From Gemmatimonadaceae bacterium (GTDB lineage: Bacteria > Gemmatimonadota > Gemmatimonadetes > Gemmatimonadales > Gemmatimonadaceae), in the NCBI GenBank assembly GCA_037721215.1, contig JBBJNV010000016.1, positions 27,532 to 91,531 on the forward strand: 64,000 bases of DNA, written 5' to 3'. Under the pieces are notes generated by a model that was given only the letters and a program-made list of their open reading frames with translations, did no database searches and was not told where the DNA came from. The position numbers and the translations under genes were made by a program. This document shows positions 1 through 9,512 of the stretch, in pieces (the stretch's first letter is position 1; each line of letters begins with the position of its first letter).

Positions 1-1
1 C

Positions 2-148
2 CTGACGCTCCCGTTCATTTCCTACGGTCGATCGAACCTCGTGCTTTCGCTGCTGATGACGGGGATTCTCGTCAACATCGGCAGCACGCGGGAGAAAGTC
101 ATTGGATCGCGCGCCACCGACCCCTCGTTTTCACCGAGCCCCGGCTGA
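2..148 (+). CDS. ftsW: Cell division protein FtsW, C-terminal end (partial)
   Basis: The reading frame is open from the window edge and ends at TGA 146-148, so only the last 48 residues are visible. They carry the SEDS-family C-terminal signature in the form PFISYGRSNL, followed by a hydrophobic helix (VLSLLMTGILVNI) and a short polar tail. SEDS proteins of the FtsW type are septal peptidoglycan glycosyltransferases in the inner membrane. The usual motif is ISYGGSS; here the second Gly is Arg and the last Ser is Asn, a small deviation. The immediate downstream murG supports FtsW rather than RodA. Confidence 0.8.
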   Translation: MTLPFISYGRSNLVLSLLMTGILVNIGSTREKVIGSRATDPSFSPSPG

Positions 149-149
149 A

Positions 150-1298
150 ATGAGAGTCATGTTCGCGGGAGGAGGTACGGGCGGGCATCTATACCCGGGG
201 CTTGCGATAGCAAAGGCAATGATAAAGCTCGATCCGGCCGTCATTCCGTTTTTTGTGGGCGCCAGGCGAGGAATCGAGCGCGACGTGCTTCCCACGACGG
301 GATTCACGCACGAGCTGCTGGACTTGCACCCGCTCTATCGGGCACGTCCGTGGGAAAACTGGCAGACGATGCGCGGTGGAGTGACAGCGTGGCGGAGGCT
401 GGCGGCAATCGTTCGCGATGAGAAGCCGGCATGTGTCGTGGGTACGGGTGGATATGCATCCGGCCTCGCCCTGGCATACGCAGCGATGCATGGGATCCCA
501 TACGTTGTTCAGGAGCAGAACAGCTTTCCGGGCCTCACGACGCGGGCGTTCAGCCGGTATGCACGCCAGGTCCACAATGGATTTCCGGAAGCCGCCAACC
601 ATTTGTCGCCCGGCAGGCAGACGATAGTATACGATTCAGGAAACCCAATCGAGCCTCCGCCTGTTCCTCTGCCCGACCGCCTCGCCGCCAGAACGAAGTG
701 GAATTTTCCGCTGAATACCGGAAGTGTAATGCTCATCTACGGGGGCAGTCAGGGCTCCCGTGCCATCAACGACGTCGTCGCAGCCTGGCTATCCACGAGT
801 CTGCCGCAGGGCTTGAGCGTGATCTGGGCGACCGGACAGAAAACGCACGCTGAGTACGCGGCGCTCGAGACCGAGCGTGTGCGAATCCGCCCGTATCTGT
901 CGCCAGTAGCTGATGCATACGCGGCCGCAGACTTCGCCTTGTCGCGTGGAGGTGCAATTGCCACTGCCGAGCTGTGTGCCTGGGGCATTCCTCCGCTGGT
1001 GGTCCCGCTGCCGACGGCTGCTGCCGACCATCAGACAGCAAACGCGCGTGCTCTCGCCGCGGCCGGCGCCGCGGAGATGATTCTTCAGAGCGACCTCACT
1101 CCCGATCGGCTCAATGCTGCGGTGACGGCGCTCATCTCCAACCCGGAACTGATGCGACAGCGGTCTGAGGCGGCCAGATCACGGGCGCGTCCCAACGCGG
1201 CGGCTGAGATTGCCCGTCACGTACTCGATCTGGCAACCGCGAGTGCGCGGGCGTGCCCCGAGCGCGTGGCCATAACTCCCCAATTCCCGCAACCCTGA
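150..1298 (+). CDS. murG: UDP-GlcNAc--undecaprenyl-PP-MurNAc-pentapeptide GlcNAc transferase
   Basis: MurG adds GlcNAc to lipid I to make lipid II on the cytoplasmic face of the membrane. The 382-residue product has the usual length. It opens with the glycine-rich donor loop GGGTGGHLYPG (about residues 7-17), has the second Rossmann loop GGSQGSRAIND near residue 205, and the UDP-GlcNAc site RGGAIATAELCAWGIP with the PLPTAAADHQ segment near residue 295. I chose ATG 150, one base after the ftsW stop; an upstream in-frame ATG at 102 would overlap ftsW and adds residues unlike MurG. The gene is in the division operon and overlaps murC by one base. Confidence 0.97.
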   Translation: MRVMFAGGGTGGHLYPGLAIAKAMIKLDPAVIPFFVGARRGIERDVLPTTGFTHELLDLHPLYRARPWENWQTMRGGVTAWRRLAAIVRDEKPACVVGTGGYASGLALAYAAMHGIPYVVQEQNSFPGLTTRAFSRYARQVHNGFPEAANHLSPGRQTIVYDSGNPIEPPPVPLPDRLAARTKWNFPLNTGSVMLIYGGSQGSRAINDVVAAWLSTSLPQGLSVIWATGQKTHAEYAALETERVRIRPYLSPVADAYAAADFALSRGGAIATAELCAWGIPPLVVPLPTAAADHQTANARALAAAGAAEMILQSDLTPDRLNAAVTALISNPELMRQRSEAARSRARPNAAAEIARHVLDLATASARACPERVAITPQFPQP

Positions 1299-2680
1299 TG
1301 GTTCCTTTACCTGCAGACAATCGCCCCGTTCATTTCGTCGGCATCGCCGGCGCTGGAATGAGCGCACTGGCCGAGTTGTTCATTCGTCGCGGCTACACCG
1401 TGACCGGTTGCGATACGAGTGTTGCCGGCGCCGCCGATCTTGCAAGACTGGGAGTGCAGATAATCGAGGGTCACGACCCGTCGCACGTCGAGGGAGCGAG
1501 CGAAGTGGTTGTCACATCTGCTGTAAACCGGGATCATCCCGAGCTGATGCGCGCTATCGCTCTTGGTATTCCGGTTACGCGGCGGGCGGAGGCGCTGGGA
1601 CGGGCGGTTGCAGGTGGGGAACTGGTTGGTGTGGCGGGTACGCATGGCAAGACAACCACTACGGTGATGACCACCGAAGCACTCAAGTCTGCCGGACTCG
1701 AGCCAACCGGCGTCGCCGGCGGCAGAGTTGGTGCGTGGAACGGGAATCTGAGCGAGGGATCCGACCGGTTATTCGTTGTCGAAGCCGACGAGTACGACAG
1801 GTCATTCCTTGCGCTCGCCCCGACGGTCGCGGTTGTGACCAACATGGAAGCCGATCATCTGGACATCTACCCGGGCGGCATCAGCGAGATAAGGGAAGCG
1901 TTTGCGCAATTCGTTGCTGGAGGAAGGACAGTCGTGTTGTGTGCGGACGATCCTGGCGCGCGGACTCTTCCGGTGCCGAACAGCGCTGAAATCATCAGAT
2001 ACGGGACGCAGTCGCCCGAGTCGCGCCTGCTGGCCGGCGATATTGTCAGCGTCGACGGCGGTACACGATTTGGATTGACTTATGACGGGAAGTCAATCGG
2101 GCAGTTGCAGCTCGCTGTTCCCGGCCAGCACAACGTGCGCAACGCACTTGCTGCTGTTGCGAGTGGCATCGCGCTGGGGGTTACTCTGGAGGCGATGAGC
2201 GCGGGGCTGGGGGCGTTTGCCGGCGTCGAGCGCAGGTTTCAGCGCCTTGGCGAGGTTGCCGGCGTGACCATCATTGACGACTACGCGCACCACCCCACCG
2301 AAATAGTGGCAACTATCGAAGCGGCCCGGTCGGCGTTCCCCGATCGACGTCTGGTGGCTGCCTTCCAGCCCCACCTGTACAGCCGCACCCGCGACTTCCA
2401 TGTCGAGTTCGGAAATGCGCTTGCGCTCGCCGATGCCGTGTATCTTTGCGACCTCTATCCGGCACGTGAAAAACCTGTTGCGGGTGTATCGTCGGGCTTG
2501 ATTGCGGACGTAATGGCCGGTCTCGGGAAGGCGCCGGCGTGGCGGGGACCCCGCGCCGAATCGGCGGCTGCTCTGCATGCATCTGTGATTGACGGAGACG
2601 TGGTGATTACGATTGGTGCCGGGGACATCACGCGCACAGGACCAGAGCTCCGCTCGCTTCTCGAGCTTTCGCAGGGATGA
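1298..2680 (+). CDS. murC: UDP-N-acetylmuramate--L-alanine ligase
   Basis: MurC joins L-Ala to UDP-MurNAc, the first peptide-stem step of peptidoglycan synthesis. The 460-residue protein has the N-terminal nucleotide fold (HFVGIAGAGMSALA, residues 11-24), the ATP loop GVAGTHGKTTTT near residue 110, VEADEYDRSFL near 160, and a C-terminal ligase domain with DDYAHHPTEI near 330, all as expected. ATG 1298 overlaps the murG stop (TGATG); the 15 upstream in-frame residues lie inside murG and look like shadow. murB, often next in this cluster, is absent: ftsQ follows directly with an ATGA overlap. Confidence 0.97.
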   Translation: MVPLPADNRPVHFVGIAGAGMSALAELFIRRGYTVTGCDTSVAGAADLARLGVQIIEGHDPSHVEGASEVVVTSAVNRDHPELMRAIALGIPVTRRAEALGRAVAGGELVGVAGTHGKTTTTVMTTEALKSAGLEPTGVAGGRVGAWNGNLSEGSDRLFVVEADEYDRSFLALAPTVAVVTNMEADHLDIYPGGISEIREAFAQFVAGGRTVVLCADDPGARTLPVPNSAEIIRYGTQSPESRLLAGDIVSVDGGTRFGLTYDGKSIGQLQLAVPGQHNVRNALAAVASGIALGVTLEAMSAGLGAFAGVERRFQRLGEVAGVTIIDDYAHHPTEIVATIEAARSAFPDRRLVAAFQPHLYSRTRDFHVEFGNALALADAVYLCDLYPAREKPVAGVSSGLIADVMAGLGKAPAWRGPRAESAAALHASVIDGDVVITIGAGDITRTGPELRSLLELSQG

Positions 2681-3486
2681 CGACTCCGCAGGTATCGGCG
2701 ACAACGCCTCCACGGATGAAATCGAAAATGCGGCTGATGGTTATTGGACTGCTGCTCGCTGTTCTGGCCCCGGTTCCGTGGTTTGCCCGCCGTGCGGCGG
2801 CTCGTCTCGACTTCTTTCATGTGCGCGCGGTGGAAGTCCGGGGGTTGCGCTATCTGAAGCCGGAAACGGTTCTGGCCAGGCTTGCCCTCGACACGACTCG
2901 CTCGGTGTGGGATGACACGGCTCCGCTGACTGCGCTGCTGATGACGCTTCCTCAGGTCGGAACAGCGCGAATCAGCAGGAGGCTCCCCGGAACTCTGCTG
3001 GTCGAAGTGAACGAGAATCTTCCGATTGCGTTCGCGCCTGGTTTGAACGGACTCGAGCCGGTCGACAGCTCCGGACTTGTCCTGCCAATCGATCCAGCCA
3101 GTGAGGGATTGGATCTTCCGGTAGCGAATCAGCGCGACGTGCCGCTGCTGACGCTGCTGGGGGCGGTGAAGGCAGGCCAGCCAGGCCTGTACCGACGGAT
3201 CAGCGAAATCTCGCGGGACGGGAGAGAAGATATAATTCTCAAGCTCGCATTGCCTGATGGAATTCCCGTCGCCCCTCCGGATATTGCAGGTGCCGCGAAT
3301 TCAGCGTCGGGGATGTCGACGATGGCCGCAGCGCCCGCGGTGTTGCGGGTGCGTGCGCAAGTGGGGGTGTCCGTGCCGCGGCTGGCCGATATCTTTCCCG
3401 TTGAAACCGACCTCCGGCGACGCAAGGCACAAATTGCCGAGCTCGATCTACGCTATCGCGACCAAGTCATCGCAAGGCTTCAATGA
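2677..3486 (+). CDS. ftsQ: Cell division protein FtsQ (POTRA-domain)
   Basis: FtsQ is a single-pass inner-membrane protein linking early and late divisome proteins. This 269-residue product has about 20 polar residues, one membrane segment (RLMVIGLLLAVLAPVPWF, about residues 19-36), then a POTRA-like stretch beginning FFHVRAVEVRGLRYLKPETVLARL, and a beta-rich FtsQ domain with ARISRRLPGTLLVEVNENLPIA. Sequence is poorly conserved in this family, so the call rests on topology, the POTRA-like start and the position between murC and ftsA. It overlaps both neighbours by 4 bases. Confidence 0.88.
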   Translation: MTTPQVSATTPPRMKSKMRLMVIGLLLAVLAPVPWFARRAAARLDFFHVRAVEVRGLRYLKPETVLARLALDTTRSVWDDTAPLTALLMTLPQVGTARISRRLPGTLLVEVNENLPIAFAPGLNGLEPVDSSGLVLPIDPASEGLDLPVANQRDVPLLTLLGAVKAGQPGLYRRISEISRDGREDIILKLALPDGIPVAPPDIAGAANSASGMSTMAAAPAVLRVRAQVGVSVPRLADIFPVETDLRRRKAQIAELDLRYRDQVIARLQ

Positions 3487-4742
3487 ATCAGGAACGCGTC
3501 ATCGCCGGGCTCGATATTGGAACGGCAACAACCACTGTCGTTATCGCTGAGGCCATGGGCGATGCGCACCGGCAGACCGGAATCAAGATTCTTGGCGTAG
3601 GTCAGGCGCGTACAACCGGGCTTCGGCGTGGCGTCGTGTCCGACATCGAGGAAACCACCCGGTCGATCAAAAAGGCCGTCGACGATGCGCAGCGCATGGC
3701 GGGGACCAAAATAGAATCCATCTACGCCGGCATTGCCGGTGAGCACGTGCGCGCGATGACGAGCACGGGCATCGTTGCGGTGAACGGCGAAGAGATCTCC
3801 AAGTCTGACGTCGACCGTGCAAATGAGGTTGCCCGCGCGCAGCCTGTTCCGCAGGACCGAGAGCTGCTGCACGCGATTCCGCAGGAATACACCGTCGACA
3901 AGAATCAGGGAATACGTGATCCGATCGGCATGATCGGAACCAGGCTCGAGACCGAGATGTATCTCGTAACCATCGGAAGCTCGCCCGCAACGAACCTTCG
4001 AAAGTCCGTCGAGCGGGCGGGCTATCAGGTGAGAGAACTCGTCCTGGAGCCGCTGGCCAGTGCGCTGGCAGTTCTGACGGAGGATGAAAAGGAGCTTGGC
4101 GTCGCGCTGGTCGAAATGGGGGCGGGGACAACCGACGTTGCGATATTTCACGAAGGAAAAATCCGTCACCTCGCGACTATCAATTTCGGCGGCAGCAATG
4201 TCACCAACGATATCGTTCATGGAATTGGTGTGACTCAGGCCGACGCCGAACGATTGAAAGAGAAGTTTGGCTGCGCTTACGAGCCGCTGGTGAATCCTGA
4301 CGACATCATTCAGCTGCCGAGCACGGTTGCGCAGGGAGAGCGGCAAGTCCCCCGCGAAGTGCTTGCCCACATCATTCACCAGCGGATCGACGAGATCTTC
4401 GACCTGGTCCATACCGAAATTCAGCAGGCGGGATACGCCGGAAGACTGAGCGGCGGAATCGTCGTCACGGGTGGAGCGGCAGCAATGGAGGGAGTCACCG
4501 CTCTCGCGACCGATGTATTCGGGACGGGTGTGCGGCTCGGGATGCCTGCCGAGAACATCAGCGGCCTGAGTGACTCCGTTGAGGCTACCCGATATTCCAC
4601 CGTCGTGGGGCTTGCGCTCTACGGCGCCAACAGGGTCGCACTCAGCGGGGCGTCAGCAAGCGGCAGACGGCGGGCAATCTCGTCGCCAAACGTCGACCGG
4701 TTCGCCCAGCGTGTGAAGCTCTGGCTGCAGGATTTTTTCTAG
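3483..4742 (+). CDS. ftsA: Cell division protein FtsA
   Basis: FtsA is the actin-like protein that tethers FtsZ filaments to the membrane. The 419-residue product shows the phosphate-1 loop GLDIGTATTTVVIAE (residues 9-23), the SHS2/1C region with IYAGIAGEHVRAM, the second phosphate motif ALVEMGAGTTDVAIF near residue 206, and the adenosine motif GGIVVTGGAAAMEGV near residue 324. The C-terminus (RVKLWLQDFF) is a typical amphipathic membrane-targeting helix. The start overlaps ftsQ (ATGA), and the gene is followed by a 289-base gap before ftsZ. Confidence 0.97.
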   Translation: MNQERVIAGLDIGTATTTVVIAEAMGDAHRQTGIKILGVGQARTTGLRRGVVSDIEETTRSIKKAVDDAQRMAGTKIESIYAGIAGEHVRAMTSTGIVAVNGEEISKSDVDRANEVARAQPVPQDRELLHAIPQEYTVDKNQGIRDPIGMIGTRLETEMYLVTIGSSPATNLRKSVERAGYQVRELVLEPLASALAVLTEDEKELGVALVEMGAGTTDVAIFHEGKIRHLATINFGGSNVTNDIVHGIGVTQADAERLKEKFGCAYEPLVNPDDIIQLPSTVAQGERQVPREVLAHIIHQRIDEIFDLVHTEIQQAGYAGRLSGGIVVTGGAAAMEGVTALATDVFGTGVRLGMPAENISGLSDSVEATRYSTVVGLALYGANRVALSGASASGRRRAISSPNVDRFAQRVKLWLQDFF

Positions 4743-4954
4743 GCGCCTAGCGACGGCGAACCTTTGGTAGGCATGTGTTTACCGCTGTCGAGCCTGATAG
4801 CGGGAGTCAGGTTCCCGCTCGCCACGCTGCAACTTGATGCGCTGTCATCGCTTGACATTCTCCACATCATAAAGCTGCGCGGCCTCTGACGCGGCGTGGA
4901 AATTTATCCTTCCGCAATTGAACGAAGTTTTCTTTAGCACCCCGTGATTCGCTA

Positions 4955-4984
4955 TTGGATGCGGTGAGCAGTCGCATATATATT
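4955..4984 (+). promoter_or_regulatory. Possible ftsZ promoter in the ftsA-ftsZ gap
   Basis: The 289-base ftsA-ftsZ gap holds no gene. A good -10 candidate, TATATT at 4979-4984, lies about 48 bases before the ftsZ ATG, with a weak -35 (TTGGAT, 4955-4960) 18 bases upstream. A second TTGACA at 4852-4857 has no good -10 at standard spacing. A short hairpin, AGCGGGA (4799-4805) with TCCCGCT (4813-4819), follows ftsA but lacks a T-run. The gap makes an independent ftsZ promoter likely; the exact site is uncertain. Confidence 0.35.
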
Positions 4985-5031
4985 GGCCGGTCATCATTCC
5001 CACCCCTGGAAGCACTGGAGTGCAACACCCG

Positions 5032-6249
5032 ATGAATTTCGAGTTCGAGGAAAGCGCGTCGCAGAACGCCCGGATGAAAGTGGTTGGCGTCGGCGGCGGG
5101 GGCGGCAATGCCGTCAATCGGATGATCGAAGAAAGGTTGTCGGGCGTCGAGTTCATCTCGATCAATACAGATGCCCAGGCGCTGCTCAATTCCAAATCGG
5201 ACGTCAAGATTCAGATCGGGAAGAAATTGACGCGCGGGCTGGGTGCAGGCGCCCGGCCGGAAGTTGGAAAGCAGGCGATAGAGGAGAACAGGGAAGAAGT
5301 GTCCCTCGTTCTTACAAACGCTGACCTGGTTTTTGTAACCTGTGGCATGGGTGGCGGTACGGGCACAGGTGCGGCTCCAACCGTATGCGAGCTTGCCCGC
5401 GAGGCTGGCGCGCTCACCGTCGGAATCGTCACCCGTCCGTTTCTTTTTGAGGGACGCAGAAGGCTTCGTCAGGCCGAGCTCGGCATTGCCGAGATGAGAA
5501 AGCATGTGGACACGATGATCGTCGTGCCGAACGAGCGGCTCCTTGCTGTTGTTGGCAAAGGGATTCCGTTTCACGACGCTTTGAAGAAAGCCGATGAGGT
5601 TCTGCTCCATGCGACACAGGGCATCTCTACGCTCATAACAGTCACTGGTCTGGTGAACGTGGATTTCGCGGATGTACGAACCGTAATGCAGGAAGGCGGT
5701 TCGGCGTTGATGGGAACGGGCATCGGGCGAGGCGAGAATCGCGCGACCGATGCGGCCCAGCAAGCCATCGCCAGTCCACTGCTCGACAATGTCTCGGTCT
5801 CGGGCGCCACCGGAGTGCTGGTAAACATCACTGGTGGTGACGATCTCACACTCGGCGATGTTCATCAGATTGTTGAGATCGTGAAGGATGCGGTGGGCGA
5901 CGATGCAGAGATCATTTTCGGAACGGTGAACGAGAAGGCGATGCAGGGCGAGTGTCGCGTGACCGTGATTGCGACCGGCTTCGACAAGGGCCCTGTTGCG
6001 GGAGTGTCACCGGTTGTGCCCGCCTCGACACCCGCGACGAGTCCGATGCGGATCGGTACGCCGGTGATTCAGCTTCCCGTTCGCGGAAGGCCCACTCCAA
6101 CCCAGGCTCGCAGCGCCATCCCTCCGGACATCTCGCGACGCGTTACGCCACTCGCCCCTCCGGCGTCATCCCCAGAGAAGCGGGATGGCAACGGTCAGGA
6201 TTTCAGCGACATGGAGATCCCGACCTTCATTCGGAGACAGATGGATTGA
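5032..6249 (+). CDS. ftsZ: Cell division protein FtsZ
   Basis: FtsZ is the tubulin-like GTPase that forms the cytokinetic ring. The 405-residue product has the N-terminal loop [14 protein letters not shown] (about 18-31), the tubulin signature [10 protein letters not shown] (107-116), the T7 loop with VNVDFADVR near 208, a variable Pro/Ser-rich linker after about residue 325, and the conserved C-terminal tail [10 protein letters not shown] that binds FtsA and other partners. I prefer ATG 5032 (GGAG at 5017-5020) to the in-frame GTG 5020, which adds only MQHP. It overlaps the next gene by 4 bases. Confidence 0.97.
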   Translation: MNFEFEESASQNARMKVVGVGGGGGNAVNRMIEERLSGVEFISINTDAQALLNSKSDVKIQIGKKLTRGLGAGARPEVGKQAIEENREEVSLVLTNADLVFVTCGMGGGTGTGAAPTVCELAREAGALTVGIVTRPFLFEGRRRLRQAELGIAEMRKHVDTMIVVPNERLLAVVGKGIPFHDALKKADEVLLHATQGISTLITVTGLVNVDFADVRTVMQEGGSALMGTGIGRGENRATDAAQQAIASPLLDNVSVSGATGVLVNITGGDDLTLGDVHQIVEIVKDAVGDDAEIIFGTVNEKAMQGECRVTVIATGFDKGPVAGVSPVVPASTPATSPMRIGTPVIQLPVRGRPTPTQARSAIPPDISRRVTPLAPPASSPEKRDGNGQDFSDMEIPTFIRRQMD

Positions 6250-7382
6250 CCGTCCGCATCGCGCGGGTCATCACATACACATTCGTCGGGTTGTTCACGC
6301 TGGTCGCGCTGCGCCTTACGCCGCCCATCGCGAGCGTCCCGGACGCGGATCTGCTTGGCGGATTCGCCGATGCGTCCGCCGGTTCCGGCGCCGGGCGTAC
6401 GAGCGCGATCGTACCGGCGTCGGGTCTCCCGCTCGCACGAGCGGCGCCTCGATCTCTGGAAATTGCCATGAATCCGGTCGTGGTCGAGCCCAGCGAGGTA
6501 CTTGTCGCTCCGGTGTTCGTGCTGGCGTCGTCCGCCGACAAAGTCGACACCCTTGCGGTGGGGGGAGTAATTCAATCGAGCCTGGTAAACGCTCTCGACG
6601 CCGCAGGCGGGGCTGCCCTGCCCCGATCGGCACGGGCGAACCTTGCATTCTCGCTCGCCGACATTTTCGAGTACCGCGTCGACATGAGCCGTGATCTCCA
6701 CGAAGGCGACAAGGTTCATGTGCTCGTTGAGCGGTTGCAAAAACCGAACGGTGCGATCATCGTCAACAAAATTCTCGGCGCGCGGCTGGCACTTTCAGGC
6801 AATGAGATCGAAGCGATTCGTTTTTCGAGTCGGAATGCGAGCGGGGAGTATTTCGACGGATCGGGAAAGTCCTTGCGGGCCTCGTTCCTCCGCGCTCCCG
6901 TGACTTTCCGACGCATCTCGAGCATGTTCGGCGGGCGCAGGCACCCGGTACTCGGCGTCTGGCGGCGGCATAAGGGAACCGACTATGCCGCGGCGATGGG
7001 AACACCGGTTCGCAGTATTGGAGACGGAGTAATCGTCTTCGCCGGGCGAAAGGGCGGATACGGCAACGTTGTCGACATCAGGCATCGAAACGGCTTCGTC
7101 AGTCGTTACGGTCACTTGAGAGGCTTTTCAAAAAGCACGCGTCGAGGGGCGCGGGTTTTAATCGGCACAACGATCGGTTCTGTTGGCATGAGCGGTCTTG
7201 CAACTGGTCCCCATCTGCACTTCGAGGTGCTCGTGAACGGCGTTCAGCGCGATCCGCGTATTGCGCTCCGAATGAAGGGTGGGGAACCGATCCCATCCCG
7301 CGAGCGCGCCACCTTCGAACGACTGCGCTCACAGACGCTTGCGTCCTTCGGGGCTGCCGCACCAGTGAGCAAGAGAAACTAG
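6246..7382 (+). CDS. M23 family (LytM/NlpD-type) peptidase or divisome activator
   Basis: Predicted exported peptidoglycan endopeptidase or amidase activator. The start is inferred as TTG 6246, overlapping the ftsZ stop (TTGA), giving 378 residues; reading further upstream only re-reads ftsZ in another frame. An N-terminal hydrophobic segment ([14 protein letters not shown], about 9-22) suggests a membrane anchor or signal. The C-terminal LytM domain shows HKGTDYAA (zinc-ligand H and D), YGHL and GPHLHFEV, so the metal site looks intact and catalysis is possible. Between them is a long, poorly conserved region. Translational coupling to ftsZ suggests septal cell-wall splitting. Confidence 0.85.
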   Translation: MTVRIARVITYTFVGLFTLVALRLTPPIASVPDADLLGGFADASAGSGAGRTSAIVPASGLPLARAAPRSLEIAMNPVVVEPSEVLVAPVFVLASSADKVDTLAVGGVIQSSLVNALDAAGGAALPRSARANLAFSLADIFEYRVDMSRDLHEGDKVHVLVERLQKPNGAIIVNKILGARLALSGNEIEAIRFSSRNASGEYFDGSGKSLRASFLRAPVTFRRISSMFGGRRHPVLGVWRRHKGTDYAAAMGTPVRSIGDGVIVFAGRKGGYGNVVDIRHRNGFVSRYGHLRGFSKSTRRGARVLIGTTIGSVGMSGLATGPHLHFEVLVNGVQRDPRIALRMKGGEPIPSRERATFERLRSQTLASFGAAAPVSKRN

Positions 7383-7415
7383 TCGCAAGGCCATCCGCGA
7401 TCGCAGTAGCCATGA

Positions 7416-8381
7416 TCAGGTAGTTTGTGGGGCGGCCGCCGGATCGGGGTCGGGAAAGAAGGCGCGCCGGAAGCGGTCAACGAAATCGGCTGGCATGTTT
7501 CCAATCCAGATCCGGTCGATCTTTCCGGACTTTACAAGCACCGCTGTCGGCACCGCTTGTGCGAGACGCCCCATCAGAGAGGGCGATATCGTTGCCATCG
7601 GAAATCTGATCCCCTTGTCGGCAATGAACGAGTTGAGCCGTTCCCTCGACGATCCGACCACTCCAACTACGCGCGGCAGCCGCGGCGACTGAATCATCGC
7701 GTTAGCGAGGGTCACGAATTTGGTGCAGTACGGGCAATCGGGACCGAGGTAGGCGACGAGCATCTCGTCGCTGATGTTTCCGGATGTCGCCCCCCCCGAC
7801 CAGGAGTGCCGCCATTTGCGCCCGACCTTGAGCGGATTGAGATCGAACAGCGCGTGACCGTGCTTATCGGGGTAACGGCGCGCGAACTCGGCGAGACCGC
7901 CAGTGACGAGTGTTGCGGCAATGGCGACGAACACCATCCAGAGAGACATCGGTGTCGCCGGCATTGGGGCGAACCAAGCGGCGAGCACGAGCGCGGCAAA
8001 CGCGGAGTTGAGACCGATGCTCTGCGCAATCGAGGGATGAATGAATCCGCCGTAGCAACCACAGTCGGCCGCCTTGCCGCTGCGCACTCCCCACCAGCTG
8101 ATCGCCGAAAACACCACCAGAAGAACGAGCGTTGCGGGCAGGACGATGGCAGGGGCAATTCCGAGAATCAATGCAACGCCCCAGCCCGCCTCGAACGCTG
8201 CGGCGCCGACAACGGCGGGCCAGAGGAGACGGTCGGGTATCCAGCCAAGCGAGGACAGATGCTGGCGAAAAGTCTGCGGAGCGATCGCCTTGATGACGGC
8301 CGTCCACACGAATGTGGCGCCGACGATGCGAGGCCCCAGCGAGATCCACTGGGCGGCGGTGATTTCAGAAAGCAGGTTCAT
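7416..8381 (-). CDS. MauE/DoxX-like membrane protein fused to a thioredoxin-fold domain
   Basis: The 321-residue protein has a four-helix membrane domain (about residues 15-165) like MauE/DoxX proteins that move reducing equivalents across the membrane, including the pair DCGC (107-110) between helices. A linker follows, then a thioredoxin-like domain starting near residue 203 with a CPYC active site (C216, C219) and the cis-Pro region QAVPTAVLV. This looks like a self-contained redox relay, possibly for periplasmic disulfide or cofactor maturation; the substrate is unknown. It is convergent with the M23 gene and divergent from ftsY. Confidence 0.75.
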   Translation of the reverse strand: MNLLSEITAAQWISLGPRIVGATFVWTAVIKAIAPQTFRQHLSSLGWIPDRLLWPAVVGAAAFEAGWGVALILGIAPAIVLPATLVLLVVFSAISWWGVRSGKAADCGCYGGFIHPSIAQSIGLNSAFAALVLAAWFAPMPATPMSLWMVFVAIAATLVTGGLAEFARRYPDKHGHALFDLNPLKVGRKWRHSWSGGATSGNISDEMLVAYLGPDCPYCTKFVTLANAMIQSPRLPRVVGVVGSSRERLNSFIADKGIRFPMATISPSLMGRLAQAVPTAVLVKSGKIDRIWIGNMPADFVDRFRRAFFPDPDPAAAPQTT

Positions 8382-8573
8382 TCAGTTGCGGGTTCGGGAA
8401 CATCCGGAGACGGGATCCATGCTATCATCACTTCAGTTGCAATCCCCAGTCGGGGGATTTCTGTGGGGAGCCGATATCCCGCTCGCGTTAAGTTTCCAAA
8501 GCCGGAACGACCTGAATGCCGGCGACAAGTGCGCCCATCGCTTCCCGCGAAATCACTCGACTTTCACAATCTG

Positions 8574-9506
8574 ATGCCTCGAATCCTCCGCCGCGATGGT
8601 GATCTACCCGTACGGTCGCTCTGGCAGCGCGTAAAAGATATCGCGCTCACCGATGTGAGCGTGCTCGCCCGCGGAGGAGTCAGCGAAGGGTCGCTCGAGA
8701 AGCTGGAAGAAGTTCTGATCGAGGCAGATTTCGGTGTTGCCACGAGTATGCGCCTGGTTGAAGATGTGCGACTTCAGGCACTGCGTGGAACGATAAGAAC
8801 GCAGAGCGATTTCCTCGCCACGCTCGAGGAAGGTGTCGCGACGGCCCTCGGAGCTGACACCGATGACGCCGCAGTGGTTTTTGCCGCCAAGCCGCCAACG
8901 GTGATACTGGTCATTGGAGTGAACGGCGCTGGGAAGACGACCTTCATTGGCAAGCTTGCTGCTCTCATGCAGGTCCGCGGAAAACGCACGCTTGTCGGTG
9001 CGGCGGACACATTTCGTGCTGGCGCAGTTGACCAGCTGCGCATGTGGGCCGAACGAAGCGGCGCCGATTTTCTTGGCGCAGTGCAGGGAACCGATCCGGC
9101 TTCCGTGGCATTCAGCGCGATCGACGCCGCCATTACGCGTGGAATGGACGTGGTCATCATCGACACTGCCGGCCGATTGCATACGAGCGCCGGTCTGATG
9201 GAGGAGCTCAGAAAAATCCATCGCGTTATCGGCAAACGCATCCCCGGCGCGCCACACGAAACCTTGCTCGTACTCGATGCAACGATTGGGCAGAATGCTC
9301 TCGCGCAGGCCCGCACGTTTGCCGCATCGGTACCGATTACTGGAATCGTGATGACCAAGCTGGATGGCACCGCCCGCGGAGGAATCGTTCTCGCGGTGCG
9401 CGAAGCGCTGAACGTCCCCGTCAAGTTCATCGGTACGGGCGAAACAATGGCGGACATCGAGCCATTCAATCCGGTCGCGTTCGCCAACGAGCTGGTCGAG
9501 GGGTAA
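8574..9506 (+). CDS. ftsY: Signal recognition particle receptor FtsY
   Basis: FtsY is the SRP receptor GTPase that docks translating ribosomes at the membrane. The 310-residue product is the NG core only: N-domain helices (KLEEVLIEADFGVATSMRLVED), P-loop GVNGAGKTTFIGKLA, the DTFRAGAVDQL motif, DTAGRLHT, TKLDGTARGG and the closing GTGETMADIEPFNP. The acidic A domain of E. coli FtsY is absent, as in many bacteria. ATG 8574 is the first start before the N domain. The frame is open much further upstream, but that part is antisense to the MauE gene. The 192-base gap upstream holds a short hairpin (AATCCCC 8441-8447 with GGGGATT 8453-8459) and no promoter I can defend. Confidence 0.96.
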   Translation: MPRILRRDGDLPVRSLWQRVKDIALTDVSVLARGGVSEGSLEKLEEVLIEADFGVATSMRLVEDVRLQALRGTIRTQSDFLATLEEGVATALGADTDDAAVVFAAKPPTVILVIGVNGAGKTTFIGKLAALMQVRGKRTLVGAADTFRAGAVDQLRMWAERSGADFLGAVQGTDPASVAFSAIDAAITRGMDVVIIDTAGRLHTSAGLMEELRKIHRVIGKRIPGAPHETLLVLDATIGQNALAQARTFAASVPITGIVMTKLDGTARGGIVLAVREALNVPVKFIGTGETMADIEPFNPVAFANELVEG

Positions 9507-9512
9507 GGCCGA

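Noticed and set aside
4852..4880. TTGACA at 4852 as an ftsZ promoter
   Set aside because: No -10 element at standard spacing.
8441..8459. Hairpin AATCCCC/GGGGATT between the MauE gene and ftsY as a terminator
   Set aside because: The flanking genes diverge, so nothing needs to be terminated there, and the T-run is only three bases.
7425..8573. Long open plus-strand frame running into ftsY
   Set aside because: It is antisense to the MauE-thioredoxin gene and its translation is Arg/Gly/His-rich low-quality sequence; FtsY homology begins at 8574.
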